64,000 nt of DNA, from contig CAUYUJ010020692.1 in the NCBI GenBank assembly GCA_963575745.1, positions 1 to 64,000 of the forward strand. The letters are read 5' to 3'. Positions 51,885-61,612 of this stretch are shown here, one piece after another. How positions within the stretch are numbered: position 1 is the first letter of the stretch; every line of letters starts with the position of its first letter. Below the pieces are notes generated by a model. The model did not search any database and was not told the origin of the DNA. It saw only the letters and a program-made list of their open reading frames with translations. Origin of the DNA: Prorocentrum cordatum (Eukaryota; Sar; Dinophyceae; Prorocentrales; Prorocentraceae). A program made the position numbers and the translations under genes.

Positions 51885-52975
51885 ACGGTGCATGGGGGGT
51901 CTGTCATCGTCGTCGCGTCGGTGGGGTCCTTCAGCCAGGCCGCGGCACGGTCCAGCGGCTGGTGTTCAAAGAAGAAGGGGAACACATCGTGGAATCGTGA
52001 GATTCGAGTACGCCGAAACTCGGGTTGAGACCGCCCTGTGTTTCGACGGCCCAGTTCTCGTGGGATGTCTGCAGCGGGAGCTCGCGTCACACTTCGGAGG
52101 GGGTCTCGTCATTTTCTTGACGGCCCCTTCAGGTCAACCCGAGTTCCTCGAACCCGAGTCTTACGTCCCCCGGGAATCATTGCACAGGCATCCATTGCCG
52201 GAGGCCCGCGCGGACATCTCAGATCAGCGCCAGCGCGCCGCCTTTGGCGAGTGCCGCGCCCCAGGCGAGGAGGGCCGCCAAATGTCTACGTAGACTGCGG
52301 TAGCCATTGTCTGCTATCAGAACCCTCTCCCGCCACAGGCTCCCCAAGTGTCCACGTAAACGGCACCAGCATTCCGCTGCAGCCCTGTGCACTATGAGGG
52401 CGTGCGCGCAAGGGTCCTGCGAGCACATCGTGGTTTTCCCTCCGTCTGTTGTTTCCTTCAGTGCCACGATGACGCCGTATCTGCCGAGCTAGCGGGGGGC
52501 CCTGCAAAGGCACGTAACCCACTCAGTTTGCGCTCGCCTGTCCCTTGCTTGCGCGGGGACGCTGCCCGACGAGACCTCAACACTTTCATGCACAGGGCGG
52601 CTTTCAGCTGAGTCTTCAGGCTTGACGTACTCATGTACCGCCATACCGCCTCGAGCCTTGGACACAGAGCCGGCCCCTGGAAGGTGATCCATCCAGGAGT
52701 GGCCTCTAGCTTCCGAAGTTCGCCCGGCACCAACATGGAGACCCCCACCTTGACGTCCAGCGCGCCCTTTGGAGCCGTTAGGACAGGTCGACCAAATGCC
52801 GCCCCACTCCAGCCGAGTGCTGTCTGAGCATGTGTCGCTGCCATCTCTCAAGGGCGGCACGCTTCACATATTACCTCTTTGGGCTGCTGAGCTCCGAGAA
52901 CTCAACGCGGATCTTGATGACATTTCGTTGCTCCTTCACTGCGGCCTTGCCGCAGCACGTTCCTGGCGGCTGTCG
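51885..52975 (-). CDS. Candidate gene fragment with several exons, unknown
   Basis: Minus strand: about 52955-52881 encodes KAAVKEQRNVIKIRVEF SELSSPKR and is followed by a GTAATA donor-like site. About 52767-52580 encodes ALDVKVGVSMLVPGELRK, TPGWITFQGPALCPRLEA and WRYMSTSSLKTQLKAAL. About 52500-52214 encodes GRYGVIVALKETTDGGKTTM and ERVLIADNGYRSLRRHLAAL. About 52010-51895 encodes SRFHDVFPFFFEHQPLDRAA. The phases of the first junction do not fit cleanly, so the structure is unproven. A plus-strand frame at 51975-52293 (VETALCFDGPVLVGCLQREL, LVIFLTAPSGQPEF) is a competing reading. Confidence 0.33.
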
Positions 52976-53045
52976 TCGTCGTCGTGCTCGTCGGCACTCG
53001 GTCGTCGGCCGTCTGTCGTCAGTCGTCGGTCATCTTCAGTCGCTT
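52965..53045. repeat. Short (GTC)n-type tract
   Basis: CGTCGTCGTCG and TCGTCGGTC units, a small relative of the arrays at 51700 and 56955. Confidence 0.75.
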
Positions 53046-53329
53046 GTCGTTGGTCTCCTCCTTCTCTCGCCGTGAAGGCAGCAAGACAGAAGGTTGCTCT
53101 GCAATTGTCAAGACCCGGGGACCTTCACCGGGCCCACGGGACCGTCCAAAAACGCGTCGGGATGAAAATTCGGCCCCCGTCATCGAATGGCCTTCGGTCC
53201 ATGCCGCCACCGTACCTGGGTTGTGGGTCAGAGTCTTCAGAGATCCTTCTTGGGATCTCTTCGGGGCGTTCTCGGGTCTCGGGGGACTCCGGCGGGCAGT
53301 TCTGGAGCTCATCGGGAGCCTCGAGGGGG

Positions 53330-54390
53330 CCTATTGGTAGCCTCTTGGAGGCCTCTTGGGGGCCTCCTGGGGGGCTTCCTGGGGGCCTCTTGGGGGCCTC
53401 TTGGGGGCCTCGTGGGGGCCTCGTGGGAGCCTCTTGGGAGTCGTGTGGTGCCTTTGGGGGGCCTCCGGGGGCCGAGGGCTCGACGTTGTCCGTCCTGGCC
53501 CCCCGTCCGGGTGGGACCCCTCTCGGAGTCGTCTTGGGCCCCTCGTGGGCCGTCTTGGAGATGTCTTGGGCCGCCTTGGGGCCCTCTTGGGCCGTTCTAG
53601 GGCCCTCGTGGAGGCCTCTTGGGAGGCTCTTTGAGGCCGGCGAGGCGGGAACACCAAAATCATTCAACCACATAGTCACTGATTTTTGCTTCCTGGGGCC
53701 CTCTTGGGAGCGCTCTCTGAAGCCTCTTGGGGCGTCTTCGAAGCCTCTGGGGCCGTCTGGAGGCCATCGTTGGCGTCTTGGAGCGATCTTTCGGCGATTC
53801 TGTACCTCCTGGCCTCCCGAGGCTTTCTGGGCCCGTTTTGCAGCCTTCCTGAGCGAGGGGACCGTCTCGGAGGCCCACGCGGCACACCCCAAAAAGCGCC
53901 CGGGACCGCCCAGGAAATTGTGGGCCTGGGCCCTTGCGAGCCTCACAATCCCTCCACCTCTTAGGGCTGCATCAGCCTTGGGGCCCTGGGGCACTCCACT
54001 TCGTGCCAGAGGCACGGCGGCGGATGCAATTGGGCCGTGTTTGGGCCATCTTGGGCCCTTTTGGGGCCCTTTTGGGCTTCTTGGGGGCCGCTTGGGCCCG
54101 TCTTGAGGCGAGCTTGGCAGTATGGGCCGTCTTGCAGAATGTTCAGACCAAATGGTCGGATAGAGTAAAGGTTTTCCTTCGGGATTGGGGCTGGTTTTGC
54201 CTCTTCGGGACGTCTTGGAGATCTCCTCGGGGCCCTCCTCTTGCGCAATGTGGTGGCCATCTCGGGCTGTCTTGGAATCCTCTTAGTCTTGGGCTGTCAC
54301 CAGGCCGCCCTTGACCGTCTTGGACGCGTCTCGGGAGCCTCTTGGGCCGTCGGGGCGCTGCGATTTCGGCCACCCAAGCCGCCCGGGGCC
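53330..54390. repeat. CTTGG-rich element R2, copy 2
   Basis: GGCCTCTTGGGG-type repeat with a non-repetitive core at 53636-53699 (AAAATCATTCAACCACATAGT, TGATTTTTGCTTCC reads the same way as the core at 14441). A more diverged second core lies at about 54126-54190. The same GGGGCCCTCTTGG follows the core in copies 1 and 2. Confidence 0.8.
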
Positions 54391-54789
54391 CCAGCGAAAA
54401 GTCCTTCAGGTGGGGCCGGCTGGCGTGGGGGATTTTTGGGGGGATTGGTAATGTCTAGATGAGGTAACATTGCAACAACGCCAGACGTGCTTCGCAGTCT
54501 GGGCGTGAGTCCTCAAGCCCTCGCCGGCCCTCCCTGGCCCCTTGCCCACCGTGCCCTCCCCTGGCCCTCCCCCTCCCTCCCTGGCCCCCCCGGACAGCGC
54601 AGGGAAACCAGGATTCCAGAGCACAACCATTGAGCGGGAACCGAACAGGAAGCCTCGAGGGCTTGTTCCTCTCGGTTGTTCGGGAAGCTGTTCGGCACAC
54701 AAGTTCGCGGGTTTGCCGCATCGTGGGCCCTCCCTCGCCCCTCCCTCGCCCCTTCCCCGCCCCCTGCCCGAGCGCGCCCGGAGCGCCGA
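54391..54789. other. No gene recognised
   Basis: C-rich sequence with Pro-rich frames (54530-54600 and 54720-54780) and no domain. Confidence 0.45.
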
Positions 54790-54831
54790 GCCTCGCGTGG
54801 CGGCGTGGCGCGACGACGGCGGACGACGACG

Positions 54832-54896
<65 letters not shown>

Positions 54897-55085
54897 ACGA
54901 CGACGAGGGCGACGGACGACGGACGACGGACGACGGACGACGGATGACGGACGACCGACGACCGACGACCGACGCGGACGACGGACGACCGACGACCGAC
55001 GACCGACGACCGCCGACACCACGACAACGACCACGACGACGACGACGACGACGACGAGGAAGACCGATGACGACCGACGACGCCC
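54790..55085. repeat. (GAC)n array
   Basis: GAC/ACG units, pure at 54835-54890, then GACGGACGAC and CGACCGACGAC variants. Confidence 0.95.
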
Positions 55086-55614
55086 CGACCCAGTGGCGTG
55101 GCGCCGGCGGACGGGAGCCCCGCCTCGGCGGCGGCGCGCCTGCAGACCAGCGCGGCCTCGCGCAGGACCGTGGGCGCCGTCCCCTTGTCGTTCGGTATCG
55201 CTCGAACGATCGCACTTTTATCCGGCGACGACCGTCGAGGCGCATCGAGAACTCGACAATTCGCGCGAAATCGGAGAAGAGTCGGCGAGCACCATTGAAA
55301 AGATGCACGAAATCGAAGCACGCACGGGAATTGACGTCCCAGAGATGGCGAGCTCGGGCGCGAGCCTCGGACGGATCGATCCGGTGGTTCCCTGAGATCC
55401 TGGCGTCTTGATTTGCTCGAGCCGCGCGGTTTCGTCAGGTGTTGGGCCCTGGGGCCTTCACAGATCGGTCCGGCTCGAAACATGGCGCAGAAAGATGGGG
55501 TCCACGGTTTTGGCCGAAGTTTGTGGCAAGATCTATTTTTTTTTTTTGCGCCGTCAGATCTCAGGGTTGGTGCAGCGCCAAGCTCCCCAAGTGCGGTCCG
55601 CGCAGATGTGGTCG
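55086..55614. other. No gene recognised
   Basis: Frames on both strands without domains. A run of 13 T is at 55531-55543. Confidence 0.4.
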
Positions 55615-55705
55615 GCGCATCGCCGCCGCATCGCCGATGCTTCGGCGATGCGGCGGCGATGTGGGGCCCGACTGTCTCCACACCGACGTCGCCGATGCGT
55701 CTCCA
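55615..55705. repeat. GCATCGCCGAT palindromic repeat cluster, second locus
   Basis: ATCGCCGATGCTTCGGCGAT and GCGGCGATG units, largely self-complementary, as at 15424-15560. Confidence 0.75.
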
Positions 55706-55714
55706 GGCGGCTCC

Positions 55715-55850
55715 AGGCCTCCCAAGAGACAGTTGTTTTGTTACCCCCTGGCGATAAAAACAAGGGCGTCACCTGGAAAGGAAGGCCTCCCAAGAGACAG
55801 TTGTTTTGTTACCCCCTGGCGATATAGAAAGGGTGTCACCTGGAAAGGCA
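55715..55850. repeat. 68-bp direct tandem duplication
   Basis: Two copies starting at 55715 and 55783 (AGGCCTCCCAAGAGACAG, TTACCCCCTGGCGATA, GTCACCTGGAAAGG) with small differences. Confidence 0.92.
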
Positions 55851-55939
55851 AAGGGGGGGGGCGGGGAGGGGCCCGCCACGTCACGGTTCGCGGAGGGTCC
55901 AGGACCTTATTTTGCCAGGGCCCGGCTCCTCGTGCCAAG

Positions 55940-56005
55940 AGGAGGTGGGAGGAGGAGGAGGAGGAGGAGGAGGAGGAGGAGGAGGAGGAGGAGGAGGAGG
56001 CTCAG
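55940..56005. repeat. (GGA)n microsatellite
   Basis: Pure GGA run. Confidence 0.95.
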
Positions 56006-56229
56006 AGGACTACACCACCATGGAGGCCCCCCTTGGCGGTGAGCGTGCCTACCCCTCGGCAAAAGGGCTGGGGGGTGACGGCGGCCGCCGAGGGGGGAAG
56101 AGACGATGCACCCCCTTTAACAGGTGGCCCGTCGGTGCGTTTGGCCAAGGTCCTTGGAGGTCTTCGACTCCTCCCCCCCTCTTCCAGGGCCCTGGAGGCA
56201 TCCTCTTCTCTTCCCCTCTGGGCCTGGCC
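56006..56229. other. No gene recognised
   Basis: GC-rich sequence between two GGA arrays. No domain. Confidence 0.45.
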
Positions 56230-56545
56230 TCGGAGGAGGAGGAGGAGGAGAAGACGGAGGAGGAGGAGCAAGGGGAGGAGGAGGAGGGAGGAGGGAGGAG
56301 GAGGAGGAGGAGGAGGAGCAAGGAGGAGGAGGAGGAGGAGGAGAAAGAAGAAGAGGGGGACGAGAAGAAGAAGAAGAGAAGAGGAGGAGGAGGAGGAGGA
56401 GGAGCAGGAGGAGGAGGAGGAGGAGGAGAGGAGGAGGAGGAGGGAGGAGGAGGAGGAGGAGGAGGAGAGGAGAGGAGGAGGAGGGAGGAGGAGGAGGAGG
56501 AGGAAGGAGGAGGAGGAGGAAGGAGGAGAAGGAGGAGGATTTTGA
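56230..56545. repeat. (GGA)n array
   Basis: GGA with GAAGAAG, AGCAAGG and AGGGAGG variants. Confidence 0.94.
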
Positions 56546-56679
56546 TGTGGACATGCCGCTCCTCGGTGCCTTCGTCCGCCCCAGCGTTGCCGCGGCCCTT
56601 GGCTCGGCCCCTCGCTCATCCGCTGGCGCCTGTCCCTGAGGCAGCTGGGCCCAGACGCCGGCCCACGTCCACCAAAAAA

Positions 56680-56812
56680 TCCTCCTCCTTCGCCTCCTCC
56701 TCATCCTCCGCCTCCTCCTCCTGCTCCTCCTCCTTCTCCTCCCTCCTCCTTCCTCCTCCTCCTCCACCTTCCTCCTCCTCCTCCTCCTCCTTCCTCCTCC
56801 TCCTCCTCCTTT
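56680..56812. repeat. (CCT)n array
   Basis: CCT units. With the GGA array to its left it forms a large inverted purine/pyrimidine pair around 56545-56680. Confidence 0.92.
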
Positions 56813-56954
56813 TGGCTCGCCGCCACGGCTGGATCTTTTAGAACAAATGCGTCAGGATGGACCCTGGGAGGGGTCCCAGGAGCGATTTTGAGCGGTTTTG
56901 GGCTGGGCGGGAGCTCTCCTCCGAGAGGAGGGGAGGGGGGGAGGACGAGGAGGA

Positions 56955-57014
56955 TGCCTCAGGCGTCCTCGTCGGCGTCGTCGTCGCCGTCGCCGTCGTC
57001 GTCGTCGTCCGTCG

Positions 57015-57048
<34 letters not shown>

Positions 57049-57112
57049 TCGTCGTCGTCGTCGTCGTCGTCGTCGCGGTCGTCGTCGTCGTCGTCGTCGT
57101 CCCGGCCTCCTG
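56955..57112. repeat. (GTC)n array
   Basis: CGTCGT units with TCCGTCGTC interruptions. Confidence 0.95.
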
Positions 57113-57194
57113 CTGGACGCATGATGACGCAGCCCGCAAGCTCCTGGGCTGCGCAAGCTTCTGGATCGCGGCCCATCCGCGGCTGGTTTGGTGC

Positions 57195-58135
57195 CAAAGT
57201 GCCGTTTGTATTAGTTCGCGTTATGGTATTGGTTATCGTTTTGCTGGTCACATTGGTGCTGCTGTTGACGCTGATAGTGCTGCGCATGGTACTGCTGATT
57301 TTCATCCTGCTGGTGACAGTGGTGCTGCTTCCAGCGATGCTCCTTACAGTGGTAGTCCTCGCTGCACTTTGCGCTGGTGCGCGTAGTGCTGTTGTCTCCC
57401 GCGGGTTGGTCGCAGTGGTGGTGTTGATGGCGCCGGTAGTGCTACGTGTTATGCTGCATCTTCCCTTTTTGCTGGTCACACTGGTGCTGCTTCTTCGCGG
57501 AAGACTGCTGTCTCTGGTGATGTTCGTCACACTGGTTTTGTTCGTTGCTCTTTGGCTGGTGAACTTAGTGTTTGTTTCCCGCCGTGCTGGTCACAGTGGT
57601 GCTGCTGGTGGCGGTTGTAGTGCTGGGCGCAGTGCTGTTGCTTCCCGTCCTGCTGGTCACACTGGCGCTGTTGGTGGCATTTGTGCTGCTGCGCTTGGTG
57701 CAGCTGGTTCCCGTGGTGCTGGTCACAGTGGTACTGCTTGTTACGCTTGTGCTGGTGGTTCCCGTGGTGCTGGTCACACTGTTGTTGCTGGTTTCTCTCG
57801 TGTTGGGGCGCGTTGTTCTGCTGTTTCCTGTCGCGCTGGTGGTGCTTTCGGCGCGTGCTGCGCGTGGCGCTGCTGCTTTCCGTCGTGTTCGTCACACCGC
57901 TACAAATTGTGGCGCTGGTGTTGCTGTGCGTGGGGAAGCTGCTTGCTGTCGCTGTGGTTACAGAGGTGCCACCAGTGGCGCTAGGGTTGGTCGCACTATT
58001 GCAGTGCTGCTGGTGGCGCTCGCGCTGCTGTTGGTGGTGCTGCTGGTTCCTGGCGGGCTGGTCGCACTGGTGGTGCTGCTAGTCTTTCTCGTGCGGCTGA
58101 CAGAGGCACTGCTGCTGGCGGGGAGCGGCCTTATA
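57195..58135. repeat. GTGCTG-rich minisatellite, left block
   Basis: Loose tandem units of about 51-66 bases, all multiples of three, with GTGCTGGTCACA, CTGGTGGCG, TTGTGCTGCTGCGC and GTTCCCGT. Because the period keeps the reading frame, hydrophobic Val/Leu and Gly/Ala/Cys frames stay open for hundreds of codons. I regard them as repeat translation. The same unit fills 61613-63990. Confidence 0.85.
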
Positions 58136-58257
58136 GCATTTTTCTTTCAGCCTAGTCTGTTTTATTTCGAGCTCAATTGCTTTACCAACTCAAGAACATG
58201 TTTTCCAGGCCCCACGGCGTGGGACATCCTCTAAAGATCCTTGGCGGCGGAATCTTC

Positions 58258-58660
58258 GGTTCTGGGTTGGTTGGTTGGTTGGTTGGTTGGTTGGTTGGTT
58301 GGTTGGTTGGTTGGTTGGTTGTTTTTTGTGTCCCGGGGTGGCTGGTTGGTTGGTTGGTTGGTTGGTTGGTTGGTTGGGCGGGGGTTGGTTGGTGGGTTGA
58401 TTGGTGGATTGGTTGTTAATTGCTTTGGCGGTTTGTTGGTTGGTTGGCTGGTTGACTGGCTGCTCGTCTGACTGGTTTCTGGGTCATTTTTTTTCCGAGG
58501 CGACGGGGTTGGTTCTTTGGTTGGCTGGCTGGGTGGTTGGTTGGGTGGTCGGTTCGTTGGTTTGCCAGGTGGTTGGTTGGTGGTTGATCGGTAGGGTGAT
58601 TGGTTGGGTGGCCGGGTGGTTGGTTGCCCGCTTGACCACGTGGTTGGCCGGTTCTCTCCT
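58258..58660. repeat. (TTGG)n microsatellite
   Basis: TTGG units, pure at 58265-58320, degenerate (GGTGGTTGGTTG, TTGACTGGC) to the right. Confidence 0.95.
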
Positions 58661-58739
58661 CCCTCCTCGCTCCCCCCCCCCCGTCCTCCCTTCTGCTCCC
58701 TCCCTTTCCTCCTCCTCCTTTTCCTCCCCCTCGCCCGCA

Positions 58740-58925
58740 ATTTGTTGCAATGCAATATATTGCAGCTGCAATGCAAATGCAACGCAGTGCAAAGCAAAGC
58801 AATGCAACCCAACGCAAGGCAACGCAACGCAGTGCAATGCAATGCAATGCAATGCAACGCTACGCAGTGCAATACAATGCAACGCAACGCAATGCAATGC
58901 ACTGCAATGCAATGCGCTGAAACGC
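58740..58925. repeat. GCAAT/GCAAC pentanucleotide array
   Basis: GCAATGCAAC-type units. Shorter versions at 59711-59790 and 60680-60760. Confidence 0.92.
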
Positions 58926-58929
58926 AATG

Positions 58930-59415
58930 TGTGCCTCGTCACGTGGCAGCGTCGCGGGGCCGAAAAACATACTTTCCGCTCCACTCGCCACGCAGCAACG
59001 CTTTGGCTGGCGACACCATTGTATTCCGCTATACTCGTCACGTCGCAGCGCCGCGGGGGCTGAGAAAAATAGATGTCACTCAATTCGCCACGTGGCACCG
59101 CCCGGGGGGACGAAACAAAACATATTATTCCACAACATACGGCATGTGGCAATGCCGCTTGGGGCCGAACAAATACCCACTCCGCTTGCTACGTGGCAAC
59201 CTGGAGGCGCGAAGAAACAGTATTCCATCCACTCTACTTATCACGTGGCAGCGCCACGTGGGCCAGAAAAAGACAAACAATGCCACTCCACTCGTCACGT
59301 GGCAACGTTGCGAGGGCCGACAAAAAGTAGTATGTAGCTCAGCTCACCACGTGGCAACACCTGTAGGCGCGAAGAAATCTTATTCCATTCTAGTCGTCAC
59401 GTGGCAGCGCCGCGG
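58930..59415. repeat. ~50-bp CACGTGGCA tandem repeat, array 1
   Basis: About ten units spaced 44-57 bases (58940, 58989, 59039, 59089, 59144, 59188, 59240, 59297, 59349, 59398). Each has CACGTGGCA(A/G)CG, CCGCGGG and a CATA-TATTCCACTC part. Confidence 0.9.
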
Positions 59416-59869
59416 GAGCCCAAACAAACATTCTGCGACGAGGACGGCGACAAGAACGACGACGACGATGATGACGATGACGATGACGAGGGCCAGGGAG
59501 GCGAACAACAATTCTATCATATCCTCCTCCTCCTCGTCCTTCTCCCTCCCCCTTTCCTCCTCCCTCCGCCATCCTCCCTCGTCCCTTCTTCCTCGCCCAT
59601 CCTTACTCCTCCCCATCCCCTCCTACCCCCTCCTCCCTCCTCATTCCTCTTTCGTCCTCCTTTCCTTTCTACTTTCCTGCCTTCTCCTCCCTCTTGTCCT
59701 CCCCCTCGCCCGCAATTTTCTGCAATGCAGATACTGCACATGCAATGCAAGTGCAACGCCGCAGTGCAACGCATGCATCGCAACAGGATCGTTGGTTGAC
59801 GGTTGGTTGGTTTGTTGGTGGCTGGTCGGTAGGCAGGTAGGTTGGTTGGTTGGTTGGTTGGGCGGCTGC

Positions 59870-60290
59870 CATGTGGCAACGCCACTCTACTCGTTGCGTG
59901 GCAGCGCCGCGGGGGCTGGAAAACAACATGCTATTCCACTCTTCGCCACGTGGCACCGCCTGGCGGGGACCTGGCAGTGTACCATTCCACGGATCGTCTC
60001 GTGACAACGCCGCGGGGGGCAACAGAACATACTAAGCCACTCCACGCGCCACATGCCGACGCCTGGGGGAGCGAGGAAACACTATTCTATTCACTCTACT
60101 CGTCACATGGCAGCGCCACGGGGGTCGGAGAACAACAACATTCCACTCCATTCGTCGGGTGGCAACGTTGCGGGGGCCGACAACACACACACACACACAC
60201 ACATTATGCCATGGAGCTCGCCACGTGGCAACGCCTGTAGGCTCGAAGAGATCTTAATCCATTCTAGTCGTCACGTTGCAGCGCCGCGGG
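59870..60290. repeat. ~50-bp CACGTGGCA tandem repeat, array 2
   Basis: About eight units of the same repeat, including a short (CA)n run at 60184-60204. Confidence 0.9.
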
Positions 60291-60311
60291 AGCCAAAACA
60301 AACATTCTGCG

Positions 60312-60322
60312 ACGAGGACGTC

Positions 60323-60354
<32 letters not shown>

Positions 60355-60355
60355 C

Positions 60356-60413
<58 letters not shown>

Positions 60414-60470
60414 CTGATGCTGATGCTGATGCTGATGCTGATGCTGATGCTGACGACGATGACGAGGGCC
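60312..60470. repeat. (GAC)n/(GAT)n/(GCTGAT)n array
   Basis: GAC, then GAT, then GATGCT units. A short counterpart is at 59435-59490. Confidence 0.95.
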
Positions 60471-60769
60471 AGGGAGGCAAGCACCATTCAATCCCATCCT
60501 CATCAACGTCCCTCTCCTTCCCCTTTTCCTCCTCCCTCCTCCACCCTATCTCATCCTTCTTTCCTCCCCCATCCTCCCTCCTCCCCATCCTCCTTCCCCT
60601 CCTCCATCCTCACTCCTCCTTCTTCCTCCCCTCGTCTCTACCTTCCTCCCTTCTCATCTCTCTTGTCCTTCCCCTCGCCCGCAATTTACTGCAATGCAAA
60701 TACTGCACACGCAATGCAAATGCAACGCAGTGCAATGCGTGCACCGCAGTGCAATCCATCCCAGATGGC

Positions 60770-61065
60770 TCCGACACGGCCCAGACAGCCCCCAAGACGC
60801 CCCGGGAGGCTCCCCAGAGGGACTCCAAGAGGGCCCCAAGAGGCACAGTTCATTGATTTCCGATGGTGTTTGCAGATTTTTCGCTCGTTCGCTTTATCGG
60901 CCTCCCGACGCTCCAAGGCGGCCCAAGAGGCCCCAAGGTCGCCCCAAAACGGCCTGAGAGGCCCACAAGAGAGCGCCCAGACGGCCCAAGACGGCCCAAG
61001 AGGCCTGCAAGACGGCCTACGACGGCTCCAGGAACGCCCCAAGAGGGGCCCCAGAGGGGATAATC
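60770..61065. repeat. CTTGG-rich element R2, copy 3 (inverted)
   Basis: CCAAGAGG and CCAAGACGG repeats, the reverse complement of the CTTGG type. The core lies at 60848-60905. Its reverse complement aligns with 14441-14516 (GGCCGA, AAATC, ACCAT, then CTCTTGGGGCCC). Confidence 0.75.
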
Positions 61066-61612
61066 AATATCCAATACCTTCTCGTATCAGACATGAAGCA
61101 GTTGGCAATATTTGGAAGCCCAGATGCTAGAGACATAGCAATCGTATCTGCGGAGCCGTGCCTTCAACGCCAAGTGCATGATTGATGTTGCGTTTTCCTT
61201 TTGATTGTCCTACTCTTCTCGTTGATCCTCTCTCATCATGTTGTTATTGGTTTTGTTTTCCTGTCATCCGCAGATCATGGAGAATAGGTATGCATCGTTT
61301 TTGTTGTATCCTTCTCCTTATCATCACCCTCTTTTCTCCTGCCCAGTGTTCCGCACCCCTCCCACCCCTCTCGGAGCTTCCACAATCCCCCTACTTCCCC
61401 CACGCCTCGCAAAGCTTTGACCACTCTCCCCACCTGCCCCCTCGCCCGGTCGCAACCTGACCAAGCTCTGAGGCGGTCGTCACGCTGGCGATTTTGCACA
61501 CCTTTCACACGGATTCGCGCTTGGCGCCGGAAAGAACTCTTGAACCCAAGATCAAAATTTTCGCAACCCGTACCTTAAAAAGTGTTCCGAGCGGCAACTT
61601 GATTGTTTTTTG
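61066..61612. other. No gene recognised
   Basis: Less GC-rich unique sequence, short frames only, no domain. Confidence 0.5.

Larger units (their letters stand above)
58661..60760. repeat. ~970-bp higher-order repeat
   Basis: The ordered set CCT-rich tract, GCAAT/GCAAC pentamers, ~50-bp CACGTGGCA units, GAC/GAT array repeats. The anchor CGCCCGCAATTT occurs at 58732, 59707 and 60676. There are two nearly full copies and a third that stops after the pentamers. A TTGG tract follows the pentamers in copy 2 (59793-59865). Confidence 0.88.

Noticed and set aside
57572-58234. Very hydrophobic Val/Leu protein, possible membrane protein
   Set aside because: Low-complexity translation of the GTGCTG minisatellite, with equally open Gly/Ala and Cys/Trp frames alongside.
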